Assembly: GCF_025426255.1 (NCBI RefSeq)
Contig: NZ_CP104861.1
Coordinates: 3,968,001-4,032,000 of the forward strand
Length of the DNA stretch: 64,000 nucleotides
Reading direction: 5' to 3'
Source of the DNA: Pseudomonas fragi
GTDB lineage: Bacteria > Pseudomonadota > Gammaproteobacteria > Pseudomonadales > Pseudomonadaceae
The translations under genes and the position numbers were made by a program. How positions within the stretch are numbered: position 1 is the stretch's first letter; every line of letters starts with the position of its first letter. Positions 17,164 to 25,780 of the stretch are shown here, piece by piece. A model generated the notes under the pieces. The model did no database searches, was not told the origin of the DNA, and was given only the letters and a program-made list of their open reading frames with translations.

Positions 17164-18033
17164 ATGGACCGCGTGCGAAATTTACTCGAACAGATCAAGG
17201 GCCGCCTCGAAGACCTGAACAAGGCCGAGCGCAAAGTGGCTGAAATCATTTTGCAGAACCCGCAGCAGGCAACCCGGTTCAGCATCGCTGCGCTGGCTCA
17301 GGCAGCCTCCGTCAGCGAACCCACGGTCAACCGTTTCTGCCGTTCATTTGGCGTCAGTGGCTACCCTGAATTAAAACTGCAACTTGCGCAGAGCCTGGCC
17401 AGTGGTGCAGCTTACGTCAGCCGTGCGGTTGAAGCGGACGATGATCCGGCCGCTTACACGCAGAAGATTTTCGGCAGCGCCATCGCCTCCCTGGACAGCG
17501 CCTGTCAGGCATTGGACCCCAACCTTGTCAGCCGCGCCGTCGACTTGCTGATCCAGGCTCGGCAGATCCACTTTTTTGGCCTGGGTGCCTCGGCCCCGGT
17601 GGCACTGGACGCGCAGCACAAGTTTTTCCGCTTCAATCTGGCGGTCACCGCCCACGCCGACGTACTGATGCAGCGCATGATCGCCTCGGTGGCGCATACC
17701 GGCGAACTGTTTGTGATTATTTCCTACACCGGACGCACCCGTGAGCTGGTGGAAGTGGCGCGTATTGCGCGAGCCAATGGTGCCTCTGTACTGGGTTTGA
17801 CCGCCGAAAATTCGCCGCTGGCCAAAGCCAGTACCTTGAGCCTGAATATCCCGCTGCCCGAAGACACTGACATTTATATGCCAATGACCTCGCGCATTAT
17901 TCAGCTCACCGTACTCGATGTGCTGGCCACCGGCATGACCTTGCGCCGCGGCGTGGACTTCCAGCCACACCTGCGCAAAATCAAGGAAAGCCTCAACGCC
18001 AGCCGCTATCCGGTAGGCGACGAATTCAACTGA
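17164..18033 (+). CDS. hexR: RpiR-family repressor HexR
   Basis: Represses the zwf and edd/gap operons and is released by KDPG. The 289-residue protein has an N-terminal RpiR helix-turn-helix (about 1-77, with FSIAALAQAASVSEPTVNRF). A SIS sugar-phosphate domain follows (about 120-260), including IHFFGLGASAPVALDAQHK and VIISYTGRTRELVEVA. AAGGA lies 6-7 bases before the ATG. A palindromic repeat follows the stop, and then the Tc toxin genes begin in the same direction. Confidence 0.96.
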   Translation: MDRVRNLLEQIKGRLEDLNKAERKVAEIILQNPQQATRFSIAALAQAASVSEPTVNRFCRSFGVSGYPELKLQLAQSLASGAAYVSRAVEADDDPAAYTQKIFGSAIASLDSACQALDPNLVSRAVDLLIQARQIHFFGLGASAPVALDAQHKFFRFNLAVTAHADVLMQRMIASVAHTGELFVIISYTGRTRELVEVARIARANGASVLGLTAENSPLAKASTLSLNIPLPEDTDIYMPMTSRIIQLTVLDVLATGMTLRRGVDFQPHLRKIKESLNASRYPVGDEFN

Positions 18034-18048
18034 CAGCCCACGGGGCTT

Positions 18049-18133
18049 GTAGCCGCTGAGGAGCGCAGCGAGCCCGATATTTTGAAGGTCCTTCGGACCT
18101 TATCGCAGCCTTTCTGCGCTCCTCAGCGGCTAC
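18049..18133. repeat. Palindromic repeat, short class II (GTAGCCGCTGAGG type)
   Basis: GTAGCCGCTGAGGAGCGCAG and its inverted copy flank a second inner hairpin (AAGGTCC-TTC-GGACCTT). It forms a cruciform-capable element between hexR and the toxin genes. Confidence 0.88.
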
Positions 18134-18180
18134 ACCATGATCTTCCCTCCTCTTCTGAAGCAGCAGTCCCCAGGACGTTT

Positions 18181-18200
18181 TACTGTCAGATATGACAGGT
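18181..18200. promoter_or_regulatory. Lux-box-like palindrome upstream of the Tc toxin genes
   Basis: TACTGTCAGATATGACAGGT contains CTGTCA-GATA-TGACAG, a perfect 6-bp arm palindrome within a 20-bp lux-box layout (CT-N12-AG ends). It lies about 145 bases before the TcB start. A second ACAGCTGT palindrome follows at about 18202. LuxR-type binding is inferred from shape only. The rest of the 210-base interval before the gene shows no other gene. Confidence 0.4.
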
Positions 18201-18343
18201 TACAGCTGTCGAAAACAGTCATAACGTGAACGCCTCGGGGTCATTCTTTAAACGGGGTTCAGTCTCTCTTCTGCCTGCTACTCCTGCCCCTTCATCTTCA
18301 GATCGGTCTATCTGAAAAAGCCCCGTGGCAGGAGTTCATGATC

Positions 18344-21300
18344 ATGGCCCAAGAACCGCTCAGTATTTCTGCACCCTCACTGCCAAAAGGCGGCGGAGCC
18401 ATCCAAAGCATTGGCAAAGGCTGGGCAGCCGTCGGCTTCACCGGCGCAGCGTCAGTCGCCATTCCCTTGCCCATCACGCCTGGCCGCGGCTATGCCCCAG
18501 CACTGGGATTGAGCTACAGCAGTGCTGGCGGACGGACAGAGTTCGGTCAGGGATGGTCAATCAACCGGCCCTCGATCAGTCGGAAAAACAACCGGGGCAC
18601 GCCGCAGTTCGAGCCCGACGCCAATGGCAATATGAGCGAACCGGCCTACCTCTCGCCCAATGGCGATGTGTTGTTGCCTGAGCGCAATGCCAATGGCCAG
18701 ATCAACACTCGCGATGCATCACGCTTTCGCGACCGGTCGTTGTCTGAAACCTACCGCGTGACCGCCTACAGACCACGGGTGGAAGGAGACTTCAGCACAT
18801 TCGAACACTATGTAGGCGCAACCGATTCGTTTTGGCTGATCCAGATCGCCGACGGTAGCGTCCATATTTATGGCCATAGTGAAACCGCCCGATTGCAACA
18901 CCGGCATGACACCTCGACCTGGGTTGCAGAGTGGCATCTTGAAGAGTCGGTCGCGGTGAATGGCGAACATGTCCTGTACGAATACATAGCTGAAAACGAT
19001 GTATCGCTGAGCACTCTGACAGGGCCCTACGCAGACGCCTGGCAACGCAGGGACAGCAACACCCATCGTTATTTGCAGCGTGTGCGTTATGGCAATCTGA
19101 CTGGCGACCGGGTGCCTTTTTTGCTGCAAAAGCCAATGGCACCGGTCTGGCTTTTTGATCTGGTGTTCGACTATGGCGAATCCGACGCTCGACTGGTGGC
19201 CCAGCCCGAGTACCCGCAGACCGCTGGCCAGTCGTGGCCACTGCGGGCTGACCCGGTCAGCAGTTACCGATATGGCTTCGAGGACCGCACTCTGCGCCTG
19301 TGCCATCAGGTACTGATGTATCACTGGTGTGCCGATGGCCCCGACAATACCGGCCCGGTACTGATTGAGGGGAAACCGACGCTGGTCCAGCGCCTGCAAC
19401 TGGAGTACCAGCAGCAACCGGTTGCGTCATTGCTGAGCACCGCTCACTTGATTGGTTATGTCGGGCAAGAGGCGCAGTTCAACCCGCCGATGGAGTTCGA
19501 GTACAGCTCATTCAACCTCACCGCCGGGGAGGCCCGGTTCTCGCCATTTTTTTCCGAGCAGGCGCCAAGGCTGGACGCGGGCATCGATGCCGGTAACTAC
19601 CAATTGGTGGACCTGTTCGGCGATGGCCTGGCCGGAATCCTGTATCGACTGGAAAACGCCTGGTACTACCGGCGCCCCGTCCGTCATCCCTCTCCCGGTC
19701 TTGATAAAAACGCGGTGAGCTACGCTGCGCGGGAGTTGCTCAAGCAAATGCCTGCCGCCAACCTGCAATCGCCGACACTTCAAGTTCTGACTGATCTAAA
19801 CGGTGACGGCAAGCTCGACTGGCTGGTGGCCCAGCCCTCCATTGCAGGTTTTTTCACCCTCGACACCAACCAGCAATGGGACCACTTCACCCCCTACGCA
19901 GCCTTCCCCAGCGAATTTTTTCATCCGCAAGCACAACTGGCCGACCTGATGGGAGACGGCCTGTCGGATTTGGCGATGATCGGGACACGCAGCGTTCGCC
20001 TGTATGCCAATTTGAAGAACAAGGGTTTCGCTCCCCCCGTCCTGGTCAAACGCCAGGTCGATGAAAGCGCCTTGCCCGTATTCAGTGATGATCGCTACGA
20101 ACTGGTGGCGTTCAGTGACCTGCTGGGATCGGGCCAGCAGCATTTGATCCGTATTACAGATCAGGCCGTGAGCTGCTTTCCTAACCTGGGGCGCGGTCGA
20201 TTCGGCGAGCCGATCAACCTTGGCAAACTGGAGTTTGCCGGGGAGTTTAACCCCGCGCACATTCGGCTCGCCGATCTCGATGGCTCGGGGGCCGCCGACA
20301 TCCTGTATTGGCAAAGTGGCTCGGTGCAGATTTTCATCAACCTCAGCGGGCATGGTTTCGCCGCCCCCGTCACTATTACGTTGCCCGAAGGGTTGCGATA
20401 TGAGGCGCTGACCAGCGTCAGCGTGGCTGACCTGCAAGGTCTGGGCTGCTCAAGCCTGGTGGTGACCAGCAACACCTGCAAACCAGATCTTGAACCTGTT
20501 CATTGGCGCTGCGACTTTGTCAGCAACAGCAAACCGTATCTGCTGTGCGCCACGGACAACAACATGGGCGCTGCGGGCGAGGTTGTGTATCGCTCATCGG
20601 CCCAGGAATGGCTGGATGAAAAAGCCCTTCTGCAAGACCCGTCTCAGGCAGTGTCTGAAATGCCCTTCCCCATGCATCTGGTCAGTGAACAACGCCAGTT
20701 CGATCAGATTACCGGCAACCACTTATCTCAGTTCTTTGCCTATCGACACGGTTATTACGATGGCGTAGAGCGGGAATTTCGCGGATTTGGGTTGTTGCTG
20801 CAAACCGACACAGAGTCTGCACCGGCTACCGAGACCCAAGGACTTAGCGCACCGGTACTGAGCAAAACCTGGTTTCACACCGGCAAGACCCTGCACATGG
20901 CCGTTACCGATGCCTGGGCCGACGATGCACTGCTTGCGCCGCTGGGCAGCCCACTGTGCACCCAGCGCGTGGACGGCAACGAGCAGATCCATACCGACTG
21001 GGATGCCCCAACCCTGCGCGACGCGGCCCGCACCTTGAGTGGCTCGGTTTTGCGCACCGAAATTCTGGGGGTGGATGGCAATTGCGTGCCTTACAGCGTC
21101 ACGCAAAGTCGCTATGGCGTTCGCCTGCTGCAAGCGCGCTCGGCACATGACAACTACAGCGTCATGCAGCCTTTCGTCATCGAACAGCGCAGCCTGCAAT
21201 ACGAGCGCCAGGGCGATGATCCGCTCTGCCAGCACCAGATCAACCTGACCATGGATGAGTATGGCAGCGTAAACCATGCCGTCTCCGTTGCATGCGCGCG

Positions 21301-22963
21301 ACGGGCCGGTGCACGGGCTCCGTACCCGGACGACGAAGATCACGCACACTTGCGCCGTTGGTGGGGCGATGCCTGGGACGACGCCCAACTGCGCTGCTAC
21401 CTGAGCGAGAGCCATGCGCGGGTGTTGCATATCAAGCAGACCGACTACCTGCGATTAGGCCTGCCCTACCGCAGCCAGGATGTGGCCTACGTCCTGGACG
21501 CTGGCGACCCGTCGATCAAGAACATCAGTTATGAAACCTTTATTGGCCCCCAGTCACCTCTGGGCAAAGACCCGCTCAACGGCCAGCGCATGCTGGCGGG
21601 CCAGAGCCGCGTGCAATACCAGGGCTGCCCTGACGGGACGGTAAACTTCGAGGCACTGCCCGAATATGGCGAACAGGCCGAACTGGATGCCAGTGCCTTG
21701 CAAGCCTATGTGATCAAGGATGCTCAGGGCGCACCGACAAACCTGCTGGGCAACACTCCTGACGAGATCAAGGCCAAACTCGAATCGGCCGGTTATGTGG
21801 ATGTCGGTCTGTGGCGGCCCACCAGCAACACGGTCGATGCCAGCACCAGCCTGTGGGCAGCACGCACGGGGTATTCAACTTTCGCCGCGATTGAGCATTT
21901 CAACAAATTGCTCGAGCAAAAACCGGTGGTATGGGTCAAACCGTCCAGGGTCAGCTATGACCACCTTTGGTTACTACCGGAAAAATTTACGGCACCTGAC
22001 GAGGGTGTGACTGAAGTGGTCTACGACTACAAATCCTTGCAGGCCAAATGGATTCGTGACCCCAATCAGAATGTTAACGAAGCCCGCTACGATGCGATGG
22101 GCAGGCTGGTGCTGAGCACGTTCTGGGGCACCGAGTGGAACGACACAACCCAGGCGGTCATGGATGTCGGTTTTGGCACAATGGCCAGCCATACGCAGGC
22201 CACGGCAAGCGCTGGGCAGGCCATTGCCGACAGCTCGGTGATGGGCGACCTGGCCTCGGCCATGTTCTACGAACCCTGCAGCTGGATGGGGAAGGCGCCG
22301 CAGAACCTGCTGCCCAATGGCGTAGCGCTGGGGGTGCTGATGCCCACTGGGCATTTACGCGCCAGTGCGCGCAAACGCTTGGCCAACGGTGAGTACCCGC
22401 AAAGCCAGATCTCGGCTCAAACCTGCGCAGCCTTGTTGGCCTTGCCTCGCGAACCGGCCTATTGCGCAGTTTTGCAGGCTGACCGCTACCCGAACGACCC
22501 GCAACGCCAAGTACGCATGTCCATCAGTGCCTCGGACGGGTTTGGCCGAGCCTTGCAAAGCAAACAGAAGGTCGAACCGGGGCAGGCCTACGCAGTCGAC
22601 GACCAAGGCAACCTGAGCATGACGGGAGGCCAGCCAGCACAGGTACAGGCCGCCGAGCGCTGGCGTGTCAGCGAGCGCGTGGAATACAACAATAAAGGCT
22701 TGGCGGTTCGCGTCTACCGGCCTTACTTCGCCGATAAGTATCGTTACATCAACGACGAGTCCTTTCGCCAGTTCGGTTACAGCGACCAACAGTTCTACGA
22801 CCCGCTGGGCCGCCCGACCAAAACCATTACCGCCAGTGGTTATTGGCGGCGCCAGACGTACCTGACCTGGTACAGCATCAGTGAGGATGAAAATGACCTG
22901 TATCTGGAGGCCTTCCCCCTCAAAACCATGAGCAGCGTCGGCGATACAGGAGGCTTGCAATGA
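18344..22963 (+). CDS. Tc toxin TcB component (SpvB/TcdB-like)
   Basis: B subunit of an ABC-type insecticidal toxin complex. With TcC it should form the hollow cocoon that holds the toxic C-terminus of TcC. The roughly 1,539-residue product starts AQEPLSISAPSLPKGGGAI, the SpvB-domain start (about 12-310). Aspartate-rich FG-GAP-like propeller repeats follow: LNGDGKLDWLV near 487, ADLMGDGLSDLAMI near 534 and ADLDGSGAADILYW near 645. TcdB middle regions and RHS-like strands complete the C-terminal half. AGGAG is 9 bases before the ATG at 18344 but only 3 before the ATG at 18338, so 18344 is preferred. There is no ADP-ribosyltransferase domain, unlike Salmonella SpvB. The gene lies between hexR and the glucose genes with no TcA gene in view. 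Confidence 0.9.
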   Translation: MAQEPLSISAPSLPKGGGAIQSIGKGWAAVGFTGAASVAIPLPITPGRGYAPALGLSYSSAGGRTEFGQGWSINRPSISRKNNRGTPQFEPDANGNMSEPAYLSPNGDVLLPERNANGQINTRDASRFRDRSLSETYRVTAYRPRVEGDFSTFEHYVGATDSFWLIQIADGSVHIYGHSETARLQHRHDTSTWVAEWHLEESVAVNGEHVLYEYIAENDVSLSTLTGPYADAWQRRDSNTHRYLQRVRYGNLTGDRVPFLLQKPMAPVWLFDLVFDYGESDARLVAQPEYPQTAGQSWPLRADPVSSYRYGFEDRTLRLCHQVLMYHWCADGPDNTGPVLIEGKPTLVQRLQLEYQQQPVASLLSTAHLIGYVGQEAQFNPPMEFEYSSFNLTAGEARFSPFFSEQAPRLDAGIDAGNYQLVDLFGDGLAGILYRLENAWYYRRPVRHPSPGLDKNAVSYAARELLKQMPAANLQSPTLQVLTDLNGDGKLDWLVAQPSIAGFFTLDTNQQWDHFTPYAAFPSEFFHPQAQLADLMGDGLSDLAMIGTRSVRLYANLKNKGFAPPVLVKRQVDESALPVFSDDRYELVAFSDLLGSGQQHLIRITDQAVSCFPNLGRGRFGEPINLGKLEFAGEFNPAHIRLADLDGSGAADILYWQSGSVQIFINLSGHGFAAPVTITLPEGLRYEALTSVSVADLQGLGCSSLVVTSNTCKPDLEPVHWRCDFVSNSKPYLLCATDNNMGAAGEVVYRSSAQEWLDEKALLQDPSQAVSEMPFPMHLVSEQRQFDQITGNHLSQFFAYRHGYYDGVEREFRGFGLLLQTDTESAPATETQGLSAPVLSKTWFHTGKTLHMAVTDAWADDALLAPLGSPLCTQRVDGNEQIHTDWDAPTLRDAARTLSGSVLRTEILGVDGNCVPYSVTQSRYGVRLLQARSAHDNYSVMQPFVIEQRSLQYERQGDDPLCQHQINLTMDEYGSVNHAVSVACARRAGARAPYPDDEDHAHLRRWWGDAWDDAQLRCYLSESHARVLHIKQTDYLRLGLPYRSQDVAYVLDAGDPSIKNISYETFIGPQSPLGKDPLNGQRMLAGQSRVQYQGCPDGTVNFEALPEYGEQAELDASALQAYVIKDAQGAPTNLLGNTPDEIKAKLESAGYVDVGLWRPTSNTVDASTSLWAARTGYSTFAAIEHFNKLLEQKPVVWVKPSRVSYDHLWLLPEKFTAPDEGVTEVVYDYKSLQAKWIRDPNQNVNEARYDAMGRLVLSTFWGTEWNDTTQAVMDVGFGTMASHTQATASAGQAIADSSVMGDLASAMFYEPCSWMGKAPQNLLPNGVALGVLMPTGHLRASARKRLANGEYPQSQISAQTCAALLALPREPAYCAVLQADRYPNDPQRQVRMSISASDGFGRALQSKQKVEPGQAYAVDDQGNLSMTGGQPAQVQAAERWRVSERVEYNNKGLAVRVYRPYFADKYRYINDESFRQFGYSDQQFYDPLGRPTKTITASGYWRRQTYLTWYSISEDENDLYLEAFPLKTMSSVGDTGGLQ

Positions 22964-25749
22964 CTATTAGCTTGCACAACCGGCAGGATGCAATGACCCC
23001 GATACTCACAGTCATTGAACCGCGTGGGTTGGCTGCCCGAACAGTTGCCTACTATCGCAGCAACCTCGAAGAACCTGTCAGCGAACGTGTAACTCGTCAA
23101 CAATTCGATGCCGCCGGGCGACCCATCGCGTGCACTGACCCGCGCCTGGGAGCCCCCAATCAAAGCGCCGTATTCAGTCTGTCCAACCGGGTACTGTTAA
23201 CCGACAGCGTTGATGCCGGTTGGCGTTTGCTTCTGGCTGACGCAAATGCCAACAACGCTGAAAGCTGGGACAGTCGAGGCAGCCATTGGCGGACCGAGTT
23301 CGATGAACTGGCACGACCGGTCGCCATTAGCGAACAAGGACCAGGCCAGCCTGAACAGGTTATTACGCGTCTTGGCTATGGCGCTGTTTCTGCGCCAGCC
23401 GCTGCACACAACCAGTGCGGTCGTTTGGTTCGCAACGATGACAGTGCCGGCACACAACTCTTTGCCGATTACACATTATCGGGCACCGCCTTGAGTGCAA
23501 CACGACACTTTTTAACCCGCCTGCAGACGCCTGACTGGCCGCAGCCCGTAACCGAACGCGATGCGTTACTCGAACCCGGAAGTGGTGCAACCACTAACTG
23601 GCAGTACAGCGCCCTAGGCGAAACAACCTGTCAGATCGATGCCTCGGGTCATCAGCAACGCACGAGCTACAACGTTGCAGGTGAAGTCAACGGTGCAACC
23701 CTGCAACTCAAAGGCGGCACGCAAACTGCTGTTTTCCACAGCGTGGCCTATAACGCCTTTGGCCAAATTGAAAGCCAGACCCTGGGCAATGGCGTCACCC
23801 GCGCCAGCCAGTACGACCCTGCCAGCGGACGCTTGATAAAACTCACCTCAACCCGGCCCGGTAGTACTCTGCAGTCGCTGAGCTATCAGTACGATCCGGT
23901 GGGCAATGTGCTGCAAATTGAAGACTTTGCCCAATCTGTGCACTTCTTTGCCCATCATAAAACCTCACCCATCAACACCTATCGCTACGACAGCCTCTAC
24001 CAATTGATCGAAGCTACCGGCAGCGAAGCACTCGGGGCCAGCATTGGCCCGCATTTACCTGAACTTGCGCCCAACCCGGGCGATTTGAGCCTGTTGGTCA
24101 ATTACCGCCAGACCTATCAATACGATGCGGGCGGCAATCTGACTGAACTACGTCATACAGGCCAGCAGAACTACACCCGCACGATGCTGATCGCGCCCAA
24201 AAGCAATCGTGGTTTGACCCAGCTTGAAATACCGGACTTTAACGCTGCCTTCGATGCCAATGGCAACCAGCAAGCCCTGCAACCCGGTCAGCCCCTGAGC
24301 TGGGATAACCGCAATCAATTGAGCCGAACCGTACAAGTCAGTCGCCAGGGAGGCAGCGATGATGAGGAGCGCTATATCTACGACGCCAGCGGCCAGCGCC
24401 TGCGCAAAGTCGGCACCCGGCAGGCAAAAATGGTGACCCACACCTCAGAGGTGCGTTACTTGCCGGGGCTGGAAATACATACCCACGAAGGAGAACGCCT
24501 TGAAGTCGTGATCGCGACTGCCGTTCGCTGCCTGCATTGGGCACACGGCAAACCCGACGCCGTCGAGAATGACCAGTTGCGCTACACCCTGGATGACCAC
24601 TTGGGTTCAAGCACCCTGGAACTGGACGCACACGCCAGCCTGATCAGCCATGAAGGTTATTACCCCTATGGTGGTACAGCCTGGTGGTCAGCGCGCTCCG
24701 CCGTTGAGGCAGCCTATAAAACCATTCGTTACTCGGGCAAGGAGCGCGATGCCAGTGGGCTTTACTACTACGGCATGCGCTATTACGCGCCATGGTTGCA
24801 GCGGTGGATTAACCCGGATCCGGCGGGGACTGTGGATGGCTTGAATCTGTATCGAATGCTGCGCAACAACCCGCTGAACTTTGTTGATCCAAATGGCAAT
24901 GCGCCGCAAGAAGTCGAGGCGGCCTATAACCATATGCTCAAACATGGCGAGGCGTGGGAGGACATAAGAACCCAAGGCAACGGTTTCACCGCCATCAGTG
25001 AGTTATCCGATAGAAATATGGCGAGGCTTAAGCAAGACCTGGACTTGTCAGCCGCAGAAGAGCTGTTCGTCACGGGGTTTCAAGAAGAAGTATTTAACCT
25101 TGTGCACTTTTCAAACAAGGATTTTCGCGACAGCAGTGGCGCACTGACGCTGCAGTCGAGAAAGCAGCTGCAAAAAAACAAAATCACCTTCGATAAAAAC
25201 AATACCGAACTCTTGGACATCGAAAGTTTCGCTACAAACGATTTCGTATTTTTTTCACTAGAGGCCGGCGAAAAAAACCAGAAAGAAAAGAGCCGATTCG
25301 GTGAGCATCGATACCGGACGGTCCTGGAACCCATGCATGAGTATCACGACGTGGCGCATTTAGAGCTGACCGACCTTGCGCAAATTGATCAGAGACCCGT
25401 AACGAACCCACCCGCATGGGTAGCACATGGGGATAAATATCTTTTTTTCAGGTCAGCCGAGTCAAACACAATTCTGCCTTCCATCTTTATGGGCATGGAC
25501 ATGATTGAGGGCCTTGCACTCAGCATTGTGAACGAGCTGCAACCGTTCAGCGGCGACACAAAAGAGGCTGTTTTCGAGTTGCAGCGTTCCGGGCAATCGG
25601 ACGTGGTCATGAACAGTTTGTTTCGACCACAAATACTCATACCCCACAGCCTGACTATTTCGAAATCAAACCTGTCTTATAAAGGCCCGGCAAAAAGTAC
25701 AGCATCCGCTGCAAGCTCTGCCCCCATCGTCAAGCATTTCTACGTTTGA
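22960..25749 (+). CDS. Tc toxin TcC component (RHS-repeat TccC-like) with unknown C-terminal toxin domain
   Basis: C subunit of the toxin complex, 929 residues. Residues 1-649 are RHS/YD repeats (YDPVGNVLQIEDF, YDAGGNLTELRH, YDASGQRLRKV) ending in the RHS core: YSGKERDASGLYYYGMRYY, then NPDPAGTVDGLNLYRMLRNN and a final DPNGNAP. In this family the core cleaves itself and the following variable domain is the toxin. Residues 650-929 form that domain, with VHFSNKDFRDSSG, DFVFFSLEAGEK, KSRFGEHRYR, MGMDMIEGLALSIVNEL and SLFRPQILIP. I do not recognise its activity. An ADP-ribosyltransferase, as in TccC3 and TccC5, is only one possibility. The ATG overlaps the TcB stop (ATGA) and has AGGAGG upstream, so translation is coupled. 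The toxin part is much richer in A+T than the core. Confidence 0.9.
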   Translation: MTISLHNRQDAMTPILTVIEPRGLAARTVAYYRSNLEEPVSERVTRQQFDAAGRPIACTDPRLGAPNQSAVFSLSNRVLLTDSVDAGWRLLLADANANNAESWDSRGSHWRTEFDELARPVAISEQGPGQPEQVITRLGYGAVSAPAAAHNQCGRLVRNDDSAGTQLFADYTLSGTALSATRHFLTRLQTPDWPQPVTERDALLEPGSGATTNWQYSALGETTCQIDASGHQQRTSYNVAGEVNGATLQLKGGTQTAVFHSVAYNAFGQIESQTLGNGVTRASQYDPASGRLIKLTSTRPGSTLQSLSYQYDPVGNVLQIEDFAQSVHFFAHHKTSPINTYRYDSLYQLIEATGSEALGASIGPHLPELAPNPGDLSLLVNYRQTYQYDAGGNLTELRHTGQQNYTRTMLIAPKSNRGLTQLEIPDFNAAFDANGNQQALQPGQPLSWDNRNQLSRTVQVSRQGGSDDEERYIYDASGQRLRKVGTRQAKMVTHTSEVRYLPGLEIHTHEGERLEVVIATAVRCLHWAHGKPDAVENDQLRYTLDDHLGSSTLELDAHASLISHEGYYPYGGTAWWSARSAVEAAYKTIRYSGKERDASGLYYYGMRYYAPWLQRWINPDPAGTVDGLNLYRMLRNNPLNFVDPNGNAPQEVEAAYNHMLKHGEAWEDIRTQGNGFTAISELSDRNMARLKQDLDLSAAEELFVTGFQEEVFNLVHFSNKDFRDSSGALTLQSRKQLQKNKITFDKNNTELLDIESFATNDFVFFSLEAGEKNQKEKSRFGEHRYRTVLEPMHEYHDVAHLELTDLAQIDQRPVTNPPAWVAHGDKYLFFRSAESNTILPSIFMGMDMIEGLALSIVNELQPFSGDTKEAVFELQRSGQSDVVMNSLFRPQILIPHSLTISKSNLSYKGPAKSTASAASSAPIVKHFYV

Positions 25750-25780
25750 TGAGAAAAGAGGCTGTGAGCAAGCCGCAACA

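Noticed and set aside
18344..22963. Possible SpvB-type ADP-ribosyltransferase toxin
   Set aside because: The N-terminal SpvB domain is shared by TcB proteins. The C-terminal part consists of propeller, TcdB and RHS-like regions and ends without an ADP-ribosyltransferase domain.
25750..25780. Immunity gene for the TcC toxin domain
   Set aside because: Only 31 bases separate TcC from the convergent epimerase gene. Tc effectors are enclosed in the BC cocoon and normally need no dedicated immunity gene.
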